DNA of 64,000 bases from Paraburkholderia bryophila (GCF_013409255.1 NZ_JACCAS010000001.1:2480001-2544000); one strand, 5' to 3'; shown: positions 27,248 to 37,495, counted from the stretch's first letter. Translations and numbers: made by a program. The notes: generated by a model not told the origin, from the sequence alone.

Positions 27248-27832
27248 AGTCCCACCCCTGTTCTGCGCATACTGTGTGTGTCTGCTGCTACGTGTAGCAC
27301 TCTCGCTGACGACGAACGGATCACGCCGTGCGTCGGCCAACATTCAATTTTACGCGGTAATCAGCCGCCTAGATGCACCGGGCAGCAAAGAAGTCGGGCG
27401 TTTGCGCGGGCACGCCCCATCTAAGCTACGCGCTGCGCGGCCAACCGTGGGTGAGGGATACCCTATGCCTGAGGTCGAGCCAGTCTGCGGTGAAACCGCA
27501 CCGTCCAGCCCTGCGCCGGTCTTACCGGCGGCAAATGAAGCTAGGGCGGCACGATTGGTTGTTTTTGCGCACGCCCAAAAATCAACTAAAAACCAACTAA
27601 AGCTTACACAATGATAGCACGCTGACTTTACGGAATTCCCACGTTAGCAGACGCCGCGCCGCCGTCCGCTTGACCTCTCTCAACAAAGCGCGCGATCCGC
27701 GGAGTGTGGCCGAGGATCGAGGTCAAAACCATGACAGACGGCGAACCGGCCCCTATCGCCGGCGTGCCGTGCGGTCTTTTTGCCGATGACGGGCGGGTTC
27801 GCTTCGTCTTCCGTCACCCGTCATTCCCGCGT
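27248..27832. other. 585-base intergenic stretch with RNA-like fold
   Basis: No protein gene is convincing. The middle part holds a series of perfect hairpins enclosed by a long-range stem (annotated as a candidate ncRNA). The part after 27550 is A-rich with repeated CAACTAAA-like words. Near 27786-27824 an 8-bp inverted repeat ATGACGGG/CCCGTCAT follows the end of phaM. Confidence 0.6.
27364..27550. ncRNA. candidate structured RNA (about 187 nt, strand undecided)
   Basis: Closing stem GCCGCC-TAG (27364-27372) pairs with CTA-G-GGCGGC (27541-27550, one bulged G). Inside are perfect small hairpins: GGGCGT/ACGCCC (27396-27417), AGGG/CCCT (27454-27464), TGCGGT/ACCGCA (27486-27500) and CGCCGGT/ACCGGCG (27514-27530). 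Size and fold-back shape recall 6S RNA, but no diagnostic sequence is recognised. A leader of the downstream minus-strand gene is an alternative. Confidence 0.35.
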
Positions 27833-28627
27833 TCAGGTCGACTTTTTCGCCGCGCGTGGCGTGGCGCTCGCGCTAGCCGTGCGTTTCGCGGCGGACGGCG
27901 CCCGTTTCGCAGCCGGTCGTTTGGCTGCGGATTGCGCGCCTTGCGGGGGCGTTTGCGACGCGTCGACCGTGGCTTCGGCTGCGGCCCCACCGCCGGTTTC
28001 CGCCGATGCGGATTGAGTGGAATCGTCCGTCGCAGCGTCCGTCGCGGCCGCCGGCTGCGTCATCGCGAACTGGGCGATCTGATTGAACTGCGACTGCAGC
28101 AGGTTCCACCATGCGGACGCATCGAATGGAGGCGTCGACGGCGTTTCCTCGTCGTCGGCGCTGGATGGTTCGGTCGCGGCCGACGCAGCCGCGCCGCTGG
28201 CCGAAGCCGTCTGCTGCGGATGCGGCCAGCCGGTCGCCGACGCGGGACTCGGCGCGGCGGATGCCGCCGGCTGCGCCATCGACGATTGCGCGAACGCGCC
28301 GAACGCACGCAGGGTGGCGAGCGTCGCGCGTTGCACTTCGAGCGCCTGAATCGCGGACTGCAGCATGCTCAGATTCAGCTTGAGCCATTGCTCGACGGCG
28401 CGCATGTCGGTGATGCGCTTGTCGAGTTCCTCGACGTTGGTGAGCGGCGCCATCATGTCGGACATCATCGACAGCGACGGTGCCATGCCACCGCCCGGCT
28501 GCGCGCCGGAGAACGCGGAGCCGAACGGCGACAGCCGCATCATGCCCCACATGCGTTCGAGCATTTCAGCGGGCGGAAAGCCGGGGAAGCCGGGAAACGG
28601 CGGCGTGGAATCGGGTGTATCGGTCAT
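27833..28627 (-). CDS. phaM: PhaM-type polyhydroxyalkanoate granule multifunctional protein
   Basis: 264 aa. PhaM of Ralstonia eutropha binds DNA, PHB granules and PHB synthase. Visible are the N-terminal [21 protein letters not shown], a conserved helical middle ([43 protein letters not shown]) and a disordered Ala/Ser-rich second half. The C-terminus is lysine-rich ([18 protein letters not shown]), resembling histone H1-like tails used for nucleoid contact. It is monocistronic. Assignment rests on this domain order. Confidence 0.85.
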   Translation of the reverse strand: MTDTPDSTPPFPGFPGFPPAEMLERMWGMMRLSPFGSAFSGAQPGGGMAPSLSMMSDMMAPLTNVEELDKRITDMRAVEQWLKLNLSMLQSAIQALEVQRATLATLRAFGAFAQSSMAQPAASAAPSPASATGWPHPQQTASASGAAASAATEPSSADDEETPSTPPFDASAWWNLLQSQFNQIAQFAMTQPAAATDAATDDSTQSASAETGGGAAAEATVDASQTPPQGAQSAAKRPAAKRAPSAAKRTASASATPRAAKKST

Positions 28628-28754
28628 GCTTGTCGCCTCGCTGCATAAGTGTAGGAGTGCGCGCCGGCCCGCACGCGTCGGAGTCGATCATACCGTGCGG
28701 GGGCGGCGCGTCAGGAGCCTTTGGGGACGGGGGCTTGGGTCAACTCACCCCATC

Positions 28755-29612
28755 TCACCCCGCTTCACCGCGCCACGGATCCGCGCCGCCGAAATCCGGC
28801 GCGCGCCGTTCACGCAGCGAATTCACGCCTTCGCGCACGTCCGGCCCGGCAAAGCCCATGAATTCCAGCGCCAGCGACGTATCGAACGCCGGCCCGGCCG
28901 ACCGCAGCCAGTTGTTCAACGCGTACTTGGTCCAGCGAATCGCGGTTTGCGAACCGTTGGCGAGTTTGCGCGCCACCTCGAATGCTTTGGGCAGCAGATC
29001 GCTTTCGTCGACGGCGAGCGAAACGAGGCCAATACGCTCGGCCTCTTCGCCGCTCACCGGCTCGCACAGCATCAGGTAATACTTGGCCTTCGCCATGCCG
29101 CACAGCAGCGGCCAGACGATCGCCGCGTGATCGCCCGCCGCGACGCCCAACCGCGTATGACCGTCGATAATCCGCGCCGTCTTCGCCGCGATCGAAATAT
29201 CCGCGAGCAGGCCCGCCACCAGGCCCGCGCCGACCGCCGGACCATGCATGGCCGAGACGATCGGCTTGCTGCAGTTGATCACGTTGTAGACGAGGTCGCG
29301 CGCCTCGCGCCACACCCGCGCGCGCACGTCGAAATCGGTCGCCATGTCTTCGACCAGTTGCAGATCGCCGCCGGCCGAAAAGCCCTTGCCCTCGCCGCGA
29401 ATGATCGCCACGCGCGTCTGCGGATCGCGGTCGATATCGCGCCAGATTTCGGCGAGTTCGTAATGCATCCGCGCGTTGGCGGTGGCGAGGCCGCTCTTGT
29501 TGGCGCCCTCGCCGCTCATCACGACTTCGAGCACGCCGTCGGGATGACGCGTCAACTGAAGCGACTGGTAGTGCGCGTAAAACGCGTCGTTGGTGTGTGA
29601 GGTCTGAGACAT
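28755..29612 (-). CDS. enoyl-CoA hydratase/isomerase family protein
   Basis: Crotonase-fold protein of 285 aa from the ATG at 29612; an upstream TTG would add three residues. The oxyanion-hole segments are [20 protein letters not shown] and [19 protein letters not shown]. At the positions of the two hydratase glutamates the sequence is less canonical ([20 protein letters not shown]), so it may be an isomerase, decarboxylase or thioesterase-type member. No beta-oxidation genes adjoin it; a LivK-like gene follows upstream in the same direction after 144 bases. Confidence 0.87.
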   Translation of the reverse strand: MSQTSHTNDAFYAHYQSLQLTRHPDGVLEVVMSGEGANKSGLATANARMHYELAEIWRDIDRDPQTRVAIIRGEGKGFSAGGDLQLVEDMATDFDVRARVWREARDLVYNVINCSKPIVSAMHGPAVGAGLVAGLLADISIAAKTARIIDGHTRLGVAAGDHAAIVWPLLCGMAKAKYYLMLCEPVSGEEAERIGLVSLAVDESDLLPKAFEVARKLANGSQTAIRWTKYALNNWLRSAGPAFDTSLALEFMGFAGPDVREGVNSLRERRAPDFGGADPWRGEAG

Positions 29613-29756
29613 GGTGAGCAATCCGTGACTTGCATGAGAGGCATTCGAAACGCGTTCAAAACGTGTTCAGCGATGTTTGCAACGATTCGCGACGATCGGC
29701 TTGGCGCGCGTCCGGCAAGCAGCCGACGCGCCGCCTCTTCTCCTCAACGCGGCCGA

Positions 29757-31004
29757 TCAACGCGGCTGATAAACCCATTTCCCATTCATGATCTCGACCA
29801 TCACGCGAGCGCGTTGATCGAGCCCGAGGTGATCCGTCGCGCTCATGTTGACGACGCCATTCGTATCTGCCAGACCGCGTGTCGCTTCGAGCGCATCGCG
29901 CAGCGCGCGACGGAATTCCGGTGTGCCGGGTGCGCCCGCTTTCAACGCGATCGGCACGGCGTGGTTGAGCAACATGCCGGCGTCCCAGGTGTACGAGCCG
30001 AACGCCGACACGCTGCCCGGTCCACGCAGCGCTTCGAAGCGCGCGATGTAATCCAGCGCGAGACGTTTGGCCGGATGATCAGCCGGCAATTGCGCGGCCA
30101 CCAGCACCGGACTCGCCGGCAGGAACGTGCCGTTGCAATCGGCGCCGCACACGCGCAGGAAGTCGTTATTGCCGACCCCATGATTGTGATAGATCAGCCC
30201 TTTGTAGCCGCGTTCCCTCAGCGTTTTCGGCGGCAGCGCGGCAGGCGTGCCGGCCGCGCCGACCACCACCGCATCGGGATGCGTCGCGAGGATTTTGAGG
30301 ACCTGGCCGGTCACGCTCGGATCGGTGCGATTGAAGCGCTCGCTCGCCACCATGTCCATGTGATGCAGTTGCGCGAACTTCGCGACTTCGGCGTAGAAGG
30401 TCTCGCCGAGCGCATCGGCCTGGCCGATGAACGCGATGGTTTTGACGCCATGCGCGCTGGCGTGCTCGGTGATGGCCGACGCCATCATCGCATCGGTCTG
30501 CGGCGTCTTGAAGACCCAATGGCGTTTCGCATCCACAGGTTCGATGATTTTCGCCGACGACGCCAGCGAGATCATCGGCGTTTCACCTTCGGCGACCACG
30601 TCGATCATCGCGAGCGAATTCGGCGTGATCGACGAACCGATGATCGCGTCGACGTGATTCTCGGAGATCAGCTTCTTGGTGTCCTGCACGGCTTGGGTGG
30701 TGTCGGACGCGTCGTCGAGCACGATGTACTCGACCGACTGACCGCCGATCTGCTTCGGCAGCAACGTGGCCGTGTCGCGTGCGGGAATGCCGAGCGACGC
30801 GGCCGGTCCGGTCAGCGACAGTACCAGGCCAATCTTGACCTGCGCGAACGCTGCGCCGGGCAACGCGCCCACGCAAGCGAGCGCGGCGCACAACGCAGTG
30901 GCGCGAATAACACGGCCGCCGCGCGGCAGACTCACGCGCGCACCCGACGTTTCAATCGTTTCACTACGCCGGGTTCCAGGTTTGATGGATGCGAATCGCG
31001 GCAT
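29757..31004 (-). CDS. branched-chain amino acid type (LivK-like) substrate-binding protein
   Basis: Periplasmic type I binding protein, 415 aa. A basic, unusually long N-region (about 33 residues) precedes the signal core IRATALCAALACVGALPGAAFA. The mature part begins QVKIGLVLSLTGPAASLGIPARD, then SVEYIVLDDASDTTQAVQDTKKLI, typical of LivK/HAAT family. No liv permease or ATPase genes adjoin it, so it is an orphan that must share a transporter. Nearby hydratase and FAH-family genes suggest an aromatic or acyl ligand, which is inference. Confidence 0.88.
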   Translation of the reverse strand: MPRFASIKPGTRRSETIETSGARVSLPRGGRVIRATALCAALACVGALPGAAFAQVKIGLVLSLTGPAASLGIPARDTATLLPKQIGGQSVEYIVLDDASDTTQAVQDTKKLISENHVDAIIGSSITPNSLAMIDVVAEGETPMISLASSAKIIEPVDAKRHWVFKTPQTDAMMASAITEHASAHGVKTIAFIGQADALGETFYAEVAKFAQLHHMDMVASERFNRTDPSVTGQVLKILATHPDAVVVGAAGTPAALPPKTLRERGYKGLIYHNHGVGNNDFLRVCGADCNGTFLPASPVLVAAQLPADHPAKRLALDYIARFEALRGPGSVSAFGSYTWDAGMLLNHAVPIALKAGAPGTPEFRRALRDALEATRGLADTNGVVNMSATDHLGLDQRARVMVEIMNGKWVYQPR

Positions 31005-31313
31005 GTTGTCTCCTCACGTTGGTTTTCGTTTTTGATGTGCTGCCGATGAACGACCGACTAACCGTCTGTTGACCGCTTACGGCCGCATCGCACGCGGCTG
31101 AACGGCGGCGACGCGTCGCCGCGCTGCACCGGCAGCCCGCCACCCCCGGCGCGCCGCCGCGCCAGTCAGTGTAGCCGCGCGCTGGGGCGGCGGCATCGGG
31201 CGAAACCCTTTCGAAAACGCATTTGAAATCGGCCCGTGTGGCGCTGTCGCGGCACGCACATTGCGCACTCCACGCGCGCTACGCTACGCCCCACTCCGCA
31301 CAACCCCCGCTCA
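31005..31313. other. 309-base intergenic region upstream of the LivK-like gene
   Basis: G/C-rich, with no reading frame of plausible codon usage. I see no strong terminator or promoter motif here. Confidence 0.5.
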
Positions 31314-32297
31314 TCAATCTAACGGCGCGATGCCCTGATCGATCGAACCGAAAATCGACTTGCCCGCTTCGTCGAACATTTCGATCTTCACGGTGTCGCC
31401 GTACTTCATGAACTCCGTTTGCGGCGCGCCGTGCTCAATCGTTTCCAGGCAGCGCTTCTCGGCGATACAGCAATAGCCGCGCTTCGCGTCCTTGTTCGAC
31501 ACGGTGCCCGACCCCACGATCGCGCCGGCGCGCAGGTTGCGGGTTTTCGCGGCGTGCGCGATCAACTGGCCGAAGTGAAACACCATGTCGGTGCCGGCGT
31601 CCGGCTGACCGACTTTCTTGCCGTTCCAATGGACGATCATCGGCCGATGCACGCGGCCTTCTCGCCAATGTTCGCCGAGTTCGTCGGGCGTGACCGCGAC
31701 CGGCGCGAACGACGTGGCCGGCTTGCTCTGGAAAAAGCCGAAGCCCTTCGCGAGCTCGGCGGGAATCAGGTTGCGCAGCGAGACGTCGTTGACGAGCGTG
31801 ATCAGGCGCACGCTTCTGAGCGCCTGATCGGGCGTGGCGCCCATCGGCACGTCGGTGGTCATCACGGCGACTTCCGCTTCGAAGTCGATGCCGAACGCTT
31901 CCGACGCGCACAGCACGTCGTCTTTCGGGCCGATGAAGTCGTCGCTGCCGCCCTGGTACATCAACGGATCGGTCCAGAACTCCGGCGGCATCTCCGCGCC
32001 GCGCGCGCGCCGCACCAGCTCGACATGGTTCACGTACGACGAACCGTCGGCCCACTGGAACGCGCGTGGCAACGGCGCCATGCAATCCTTGGCGTCGAAC
32101 GCAAAGCTGTTGCGCGCGCGGCCCTGATTGAGCGCGTCATACAGATCCTGCAGTTGCGGCGCGTAGAAGGTCCAGTCGTCGAGCACGCGCTGCATGGTGG
32201 GCGCGATCGCGTCGGCAATAGCCGCCGTGTGCAGGTCGCGGGACACGACGATCAGTTGACCGTCGCGCGTGCCGTCCTTCAGCGTGGCAAGTTTCAT
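31314..32297 (-). CDS. fumarylacetoacetate hydrolase family protein
   Basis: 327 aa, FAH superfamily. The metal-binding acidic residues fall in IDFEAEVAVMTTDVPMGATP, and the fold signature is VSLRNLIPAELAKGFGFFQSKP and GAIVGSGTVSNKDAKRG. An N-terminal FAH-N region (MKLATLKDGTRDGQLIVVSRD) is present, as in bacterial homologues annotated as fumarylacetoacetases of tyrosine or aromatic degradation. It is divergent from an IclR-family regulator with 125 bases between starts, the classic layout for a regulated catabolic gene. Confidence 0.88.
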   Translation of the reverse strand: MKLATLKDGTRDGQLIVVSRDLHTAAIADAIAPTMQRVLDDWTFYAPQLQDLYDALNQGRARNSFAFDAKDCMAPLPRAFQWADGSSYVNHVELVRRARGAEMPPEFWTDPLMYQGGSDDFIGPKDDVLCASEAFGIDFEAEVAVMTTDVPMGATPDQALRSVRLITLVNDVSLRNLIPAELAKGFGFFQSKPATSFAPVAVTPDELGEHWREGRVHRPMIVHWNGKKVGQPDAGTDMVFHFGQLIAHAAKTRNLRAGAIVGSGTVSNKDAKRGYCCIAEKRCLETIEHGAPQTEFMKYGDTVKIEMFDEAGKSIFGSIDQGIAPLD

Positions 32298-32422
32298 AGG
32301 GAGTGAGCCGTGTTAGTGACGATAGAAGGAATCTATTCTACGATGGTGAATCGGCGCGGCCCAAGTGCCCGCGGCTTTCCTCCTTCTGAACCTCTTCTGA
32401 ACGCGCTCGTGGCGCCCCGCTC

Positions 32423-33361
32423 ATGCCTCCAACTGCCCGCTCCGGCGCGATTCGTACCGACCATGGCGCTACTGAACCGCTCGATACCGCCCCCGATGCT
32501 ACCGACGCCAGCGACACCGACGACGAAAGCGTCGAGACCGGCGATGGTGGCGACAGCGGCGAAGAGAAACTGCGCTCGGGCATCCAGTCGATCGAAGTCG
32601 GTTTCCGCCTGCTCGATGTGTTGACCCACGAACCCCGCGCGATGATGCTGCGCGACCTCGCGCAGCGCGCCGGCATGAGTCCGGCGAAGGCGCACCGCTA
32701 TCTGGTGAGTTTTCTGCGCTTGGGCGTGGTGTCGCAAGACCCGCTGTCGGGCCGCTACGAGTTGGGCGGCTTCGCGTTGCAACTTGGGCTCGCGCGGCTT
32801 GCGCGGGTCGACGGTGTGAAGCTTGCGCGCATAGCGCTCGCCGAATTGCGCGACCGGCTCGATCTGACGGTCGGCATCGCCGTATGGGGCAATCAGGGGC
32901 CGACCATGGTCCACTGGATGGAATCGAGCCATCCGGCGAAGGCGTCGCTAAAGCTCGGCGATGTCATGCCGTTGCTCAGTTCGGCCACCGGCCTGCTGTT
33001 CGCCGCGTATCTGCCGGTTAGCAAGACCGCCGCGATGCTCGAACGCGAACTGGCCGACGCGCGCCGCGCCGCGCATCTGGGCGGACCGCGCACCCGCGAC
33101 GAAGTCGAACAGGCGCTCGCGCAAGTGCGGCAGCATCAAGCGGCGCGCGTGGAAGGCATGTTGTTGCCCACCATTCACGCGTTCTGCATGCCGGTGTTCG
33201 ACTCGACGGGCGACCTCGCGCTCGGCCTCATTGCGTTGGGCCATGAAGGCGTGTTCGATATCCGCTGGGGCGGCGAGATCGATCTGGCGCTGCGCGACTG
33301 CGCGCAAAAGCTGTCGTATGAGCTGGGGTATAGTGCGACGCCGCCAGACGCGCAGGATTGA
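32423..33361 (+). CDS. IclR-family transcriptional regulator
   Basis: 312 aa. A disordered acidic N-terminal extension of about 50 residues (DTAPDATDASDTDDESVETG) precedes a winged helix-turn-helix (IEVGFRLLDVLTHEPRAMML; DLAQRAGMSPAKAHRYLVSF). The IclR effector domain follows (GIAVWGNQGPTMVHWMES; ATGLLFAAYLPVSKTAAML; CMPVFDSTGDLALGLIALG). The extension is longer than usual for the family. It probably controls the divergent FAH-family gene in response to an aromatic intermediate. Confidence 0.9.
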   Translation: MPPTARSGAIRTDHGATEPLDTAPDATDASDTDDESVETGDGGDSGEEKLRSGIQSIEVGFRLLDVLTHEPRAMMLRDLAQRAGMSPAKAHRYLVSFLRLGVVSQDPLSGRYELGGFALQLGLARLARVDGVKLARIALAELRDRLDLTVGIAVWGNQGPTMVHWMESSHPAKASLKLGDVMPLLSSATGLLFAAYLPVSKTAAMLERELADARRAAHLGGPRTRDEVEQALAQVRQHQAARVEGMLLPTIHAFCMPVFDSTGDLALGLIALGHEGVFDIRWGGEIDLALRDCAQKLSYELGYSATPPDAQD

Positions 33362-33475
33362 TGTGACGTGTGTCGGGGCGGCCTGAGCGCTTGCGTGAGC
33401 TCGCTTCGTACGCACTTTGAACGCGCTCATACGTGTGAACTCAAACATTCCCTCATCGCACATCTTTAACCGCCG

Positions 33476-34780
33476 ATGGCTTCATCCTCCGTCACACACC
33501 GTTCCGATCGCACGCCGCCTGGCGGACCGCGCGTCGCGTTGCGCGTGGGGCGATGGATCGCGGTGCTGCTGGTCGTGGCGGTTCTGCACTGGATCGCTGC
33601 GCAGTGGGTCGAGCGCAACCGCGCGACGCTGAATCCGGCGGACGACGAGCGCGTCCCCGTGCAGGTCGCGCTGTTGACACCTGAGCGTATCGAACGCAAT
33701 CCGGCCGCCGCCACGCCGCATGCGCCCGCACCAGCGCCCGCGCCACGGTCCGCTGCGAGCAAGCCGCGCGAACATGTGCTGACCGCGTTGCAACCGGCGA
33801 AGCAGGCGCCACCGGCTGCGGCCGCATCGGACGCAGTCGCGAGCGCAACCGACGCGGCGAGTGCTTCCAGTGCGACTAGCACGAACGCCGCCGCTGGGAA
33901 GACTACCGCCACAGCCAGCGCCCCCGCTGCCGCAAGCGCCCCGCAAGCGGCGCCAGGCGTGAAGTTTTCCGTCCCGCCCTCCGGCGAGTTGCAATACGAC
34001 ACGTTCTACAACGGCGTGCGCAACCAGCCCGGCACGATCCACTGGACCAGCAACGCACAAAGCTACGAAATGGTGGTGTCGGTGCCCTTGCCTTTCGTCG
34101 GCACATTCGTTTATTCGAGCCACGGACGTATCGACGCATTCGGCCTCGCGCCGGATCAATACATCGAAAAGCGCGGCCGCCGCGCGGAAGACATCGCGAT
34201 CTTCAATCGCAGCGACAAGAAAATTGCCTTCACTCGCACGCCGGCCAGCTTGCCGTTGCCCGACGGCGCGCAGGACCGCTTCAGTATGGTGATGCAGCTC
34301 GCCAGCCTCGTGCGCGGCGACCCCACCGCCTATAAGCCCGGCGTGACGCGGCAGTTCTTCGTGGTCGACAACGACAGCGGCGAGAACTGGCCCATCGAGA
34401 CAATCGGCGACGAGACCATCCGCACGGCGCAAGGCTTCATCGACACGCGTCATTTCAAACGTCTGCCGCGCCACGACGGCGACCTGCGTCGCATCGACGT
34501 ATGGCTCGCGCCGTCGCTCGGCTGGCTGCCGGCGCGGATCGTTCAGACGGAACCGAACGGCACGCAATTCGAACTGGTGTGGCGCGGCAAGCTCAATCTC
34601 GATAGCGCGGACGACAACCCGGGCGCCTCGCCCGGCAACGCTGCAGATGGCAACGCCGCAACGCCCGACTCCACCAATCCGCCGCCTGCTGGCCCATCGG
34701 CAGCAACACCCGAAGCCGCGCCGTCCCAAACGTTAAATCCTACTGACCCCGGCAGCCCGCCCGGCATCATCAAGCCCTGA
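33476..34780 (+). CDS. DUF3108 domain-containing protein
   Basis: 434 aa. An N-terminal transmembrane or uncleaved signal segment (RWIAVLLVVAVLHWIAAQWV, residues about 27-46) is followed by a long Ala/Pro-rich linker to about residue 160. The DUF3108 domain then runs from GVKFSVPPSGELQYDTFYNG to about residue 370, beta-rich and predicted periplasmic. The C-terminal 60 residues are again low-complexity. DUF3108 proteins are proposed to act at the cell envelope; no specific function is assigned. It starts 115 bases after the IclR-family gene. Confidence 0.88.
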   Translation: MASSSVTHRSDRTPPGGPRVALRVGRWIAVLLVVAVLHWIAAQWVERNRATLNPADDERVPVQVALLTPERIERNPAAATPHAPAPAPAPRSAASKPREHVLTALQPAKQAPPAAAASDAVASATDAASASSATSTNAAAGKTTATASAPAAASAPQAAPGVKFSVPPSGELQYDTFYNGVRNQPGTIHWTSNAQSYEMVVSVPLPFVGTFVYSSHGRIDAFGLAPDQYIEKRGRRAEDIAIFNRSDKKIAFTRTPASLPLPDGAQDRFSMVMQLASLVRGDPTAYKPGVTRQFFVVDNDSGENWPIETIGDETIRTAQGFIDTRHFKRLPRHDGDLRRIDVWLAPSLGWLPARIVQTEPNGTQFELVWRGKLNLDSADDNPGASPGNAADGNAATPDSTNPPPAGPSAATPEAAPSQTLNPTDPGSPPGIIKP

Positions 34781-34968
34781 AAACCCGGTCTCGAGTAAGG
34801 TCTCCAGGAATCGGCGAAACTTCTACGGCATCCCTAACTCGCAACACACTGTTGCAACCGTTCGCGCGGATGCTGCGTATATTGTTGAGCCATCAGGTCG
34901 ATGGCTCGTCGGGACTGTGCAGCGCGCGTCAATGGATCCTTCCACTGCGATCCCTTCAAGGAGCCCGC

Positions 34969-35757
34969 ATGCAAGTGAACATCAACGGAATCGAGACGCG
35001 CTATGTGCTGAGCAATGAGGGCGGCGGCCCGTGGCTGACGTTCATTCATCAGCTCGGTGGCGACCTCTCGGTGTGGGACCAGCTCGCCGGCTACTTCCGC
35101 GACAACTACACCGTGCTGCGCTACGACCTGCGCGGCCACGGCAAGACGGCGCTGTCGCGCGAGCCGTTCGGTATCGCCGATCTGTCGCACGATCTTGCCA
35201 CCCTTCTCGACACGCTCGGCGCGCCCAGCACCCATCTGGTCGGCATGTCGCTGGGCGGCATGATCGCGCAGCAATTCGCGCTCGACCACCCGTCACGCGT
35301 CGACACGCTCACGATTGCAGACACCAACGGCGGCACGCCGCCCGAAAGCCGCGCACTGTGGGACCAACGTGCGGCAAGCGCGCGCACGGACGGTATGGGA
35401 TCGCTGGTGTCATCGACCATGAGCCGCTGGCTGACACCTGACTTTCAGCGCGCGCATCCCGAAGCCGTCGAGCCGATTCGCGAGGTGTTCAGCCATACGT
35501 TGTCAGAAGGCTACGCTATGGCGTGCGAAGCCCTGCGCGATTTCGACGTACGCAGTAAGCTGGGAACCATTCGTTGCCCAACATTGACCGTGGCGGGCCG
35601 CCACGACACGGGCACGCCGCCTGCTGCTACGCAGGCAATTGCAGACGCCATCGAAGGCGCACGTTTCGAACTGCTCGATGCCGCTCATCTCGCGCCCATC
35701 GAACAATCTCACCGTTTTGCTGCACTGCTTGAAACGTTTCTTGAAAGGCCGGTCTAA
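34969..35757 (+). CDS. alpha/beta hydrolase, 3-oxoadipate enol-lactonase-like
   Basis: 262 aa from the ATG at 34969, which has AAGGAG at proper spacing; an earlier frame start is unlikely. The family pattern is clear: LTFIHQLGGDLSVWDQLAGY (oxyanion), VLRYDLRGHGKTALS, nucleophile elbow LVGMSLGGMIAQQFAL, acid in LTVAGRHDTGTPPAA and His in LDAAHLAPIEQSHRFA. PcaD-like proteins hydrolyse 3-oxoadipate enol-lactone in the beta-ketoadipate pathway, but no pca genes are adjacent, so the substrate is uncertain. Confidence 0.83.
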   Translation: MQVNINGIETRYVLSNEGGGPWLTFIHQLGGDLSVWDQLAGYFRDNYTVLRYDLRGHGKTALSREPFGIADLSHDLATLLDTLGAPSTHLVGMSLGGMIAQQFALDHPSRVDTLTIADTNGGTPPESRALWDQRAASARTDGMGSLVSSTMSRWLTPDFQRAHPEAVEPIREVFSHTLSEGYAMACEALRDFDVRSKLGTIRCPTLTVAGRHDTGTPPAATQAIADAIEGARFELLDAAHLAPIEQSHRFAALLETFLERPV

Positions 35758-35875
35758 CCGGTAGGTTCGGAACCTTTACAAGCGTCAATCCGGACCCACC
35801 CCTTGAATTCCACCCTCACGCTCCAACCTATGGCGCAGGAATGGCCAGGAGCCAACGGAAATAAGGAGTGTCGCC

Positions 35876-36133
35876 ATGCAAATGATCTACAACAGCCCCA
35901 ACTATTGCGTCGTTGAGTTTCCGCCGCAGGAAGGTCCGCTGGCCATGAAGTCGGGTGGCTACGAGATCGTGGACAAAAACATGCAGCGGGAGATCTACAT
36001 TGATGGCGCAATGGCGGCGCGGTTTCGCGAGCATGTGCAGAAGCTGATCGAAGAGGAACCGTCGCTGGACGAGGTGGACGAATTCCTCGGGCAGTTCGAC
36101 AGTCTGATGCATCAACCGGTGATTCTTCACTAA
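35876..36133 (+). CDS. DUF3567 domain-containing protein
   Basis: 85-aa soluble protein found almost only in Burkholderiales (MQMIYNSPNYCVVEFPPQEG; MKSGGYEIVDKNMQREIYID). It typically lies just before metH in these genomes, as here, 250 bases upstream. ATAAGGAG sits at ribosome-binding distance. No function is known; the synteny suggests a link with methionine or one-carbon metabolism, which is inference. Confidence 0.88.
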   Translation: MQMIYNSPNYCVVEFPPQEGPLAMKSGGYEIVDKNMQREIYIDGAMAARFREHVQKLIEEEPSLDEVDEFLGQFDSLMHQPVILH

Positions 36134-36383
36134 GCGCAAGGTTAGATTTAACGTTTTTGGCGACTTATCTTTGACCGCGCCGTCCGGCTTAGCAGTCGGC
36201 CCACCCGGCGGCCCTTTCAAGGCGGTCAGCAGTTCATGAAGCGGTCCAGCAGGCTTTTGGCTTGTTGGGCCGTTTTCTTTTCCGACGGCGAGATTGCCTG
36301 TCCGGCCCGCGCCCGGCGTGTGTGCCCGGCAGCGGCTACAATGACAGGTTTCCCGCCAAACCCAGCGCAAGCCCTTGTCCGCC

Positions 36384-37463
36384 ATGAACCAGCCTGCTCA
36401 AACCGCCACGCCTGTCCGCTCTGAAGCCGCCTATACGCGCGGTGCGGCGCTGCCCGCGCTGCTCAAGTCGCGCATCCTGATCCTGGACGGCGCAATGGGC
36501 ACGATGATCCAGCGCTACAAGCTCGACGAAGCCCGTTATCGCGGCGAGCGTTTCAAGGACTACGGTCGCGACATCAAAGGCAACAACGAACTGCTGTCGA
36601 TCACGCAGCCGCAGATCATCGGCGAGATTCACGAGCAATACCTCGCGGCGGGCGCGGATATCATCGAGACCAACACGTTCGGTGCGACCACGGTGGCCCA
36701 GGCCGACTACGGCATGGAAGCGCTGGCCATCGAAATGAATCTCGAATCGGCCAGGCTGGCGCGCGCCGCCTGCGACAAGTATTCGACGCCTGACAAACCG
36801 CGCTTCGTCGCCGGCGCGATCGGACCCACGCCGAAGACCGCGAGCATTTCGCCCGACGTGAACGATCCGGGCGCGCGCAACGTGACCTTCGACGAACTGC
36901 GCACGGCCTACTACGAGCAGGCCAAGGCGTTGCTCGACGGCGGCTGCGATCTGTTTCTCGTCGAGACGATCTTCGACACGCTCAACGCGAAGGCCGCGCT
37001 GTTCGCGCTGGACGAGCTGTTCGAGGACACCGGCGAACGTCTGCCGATCATGATCTCGGGCACGGTCACCGACGCATCGGGCCGCATTCTGTCGGGGCAA
37101 ACCGTCGAGGCGTTCTGGAACTCGCTGCGTCACGCGAAGCCGCTCACCTTTGGTTTGAACTGCGCGTTGGGCGCGGCGCTGATGCGCCCGTACATCGCCG
37201 AACTGGCGAAGCTTTGCGACACCTATGTGTCGTGCTATCCGAACGCCGGCTTGCCGAATCCCATGAGCGATACGGGCTTCGACGAATTGCCGGCGGATAC
37301 GTCGGGTTTGTTGAAGGAGTTCGCGCAGGCGGGGCTGGTGAATATCGCGGGTGGGTGCTGTGGGACGACGCCGGAGCATATTGCGGCGATCGCTCAGGCA
37401 CTGGCTGGCGTGAAGCCCCGTGCGTGGGCAAACTATCGGGAAACCGATACCGAAACGGCTTGA
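36384..37463 (+). CDS. metH: methionine synthase, homocysteine-binding half (split MetH, part 1)
   Basis: 359 aa, corresponding to the first domain of cobalamin-dependent methionine synthase. It is a TIM barrel that binds homocysteine through zinc ligated by C260 (GLNCALG), C325 and C326 (GGCCGTTP). The opening [16 protein letters not shown] and the [16 protein letters not shown] block are typical. The start is the ATG at 36384; a TTG three codons earlier is unlikely. Burkholderia genomes normally carry this half directly before the larger half. Here 1.8 kb of other genes intervene. The last 60 codons shift toward G/T-rich wobble positions. Confidence 0.94.
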   Translation: MNQPAQTATPVRSEAAYTRGAALPALLKSRILILDGAMGTMIQRYKLDEARYRGERFKDYGRDIKGNNELLSITQPQIIGEIHEQYLAAGADIIETNTFGATTVAQADYGMEALAIEMNLESARLARAACDKYSTPDKPRFVAGAIGPTPKTASISPDVNDPGARNVTFDELRTAYYEQAKALLDGGCDLFLVETIFDTLNAKAALFALDELFEDTGERLPIMISGTVTDASGRILSGQTVEAFWNSLRHAKPLTFGLNCALGAALMRPYIAELAKLCDTYVSCYPNAGLPNPMSDTGFDELPADTSGLLKEFAQAGLVNIAGGCCGTTPEHIAAIAQALAGVKPRAWANYRETDTETA

Positions 37464-37495
37464 TCGCAGCGTCCAACTGAACGGGGAATCGATCG

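Noticed and set aside
27786..27824. 8-bp inverted repeat after phaM as an intrinsic terminator
   Set aside because: Loop of 23 bases and no U tract on the minus strand; kept only as a remark.
36134..36383. Possible SAH, SAM or cobalamin riboswitch before metH
   Set aside because: I looked for the conserved core sequences of these classes and did not find them; only a TACAAT near 36336 is visible.
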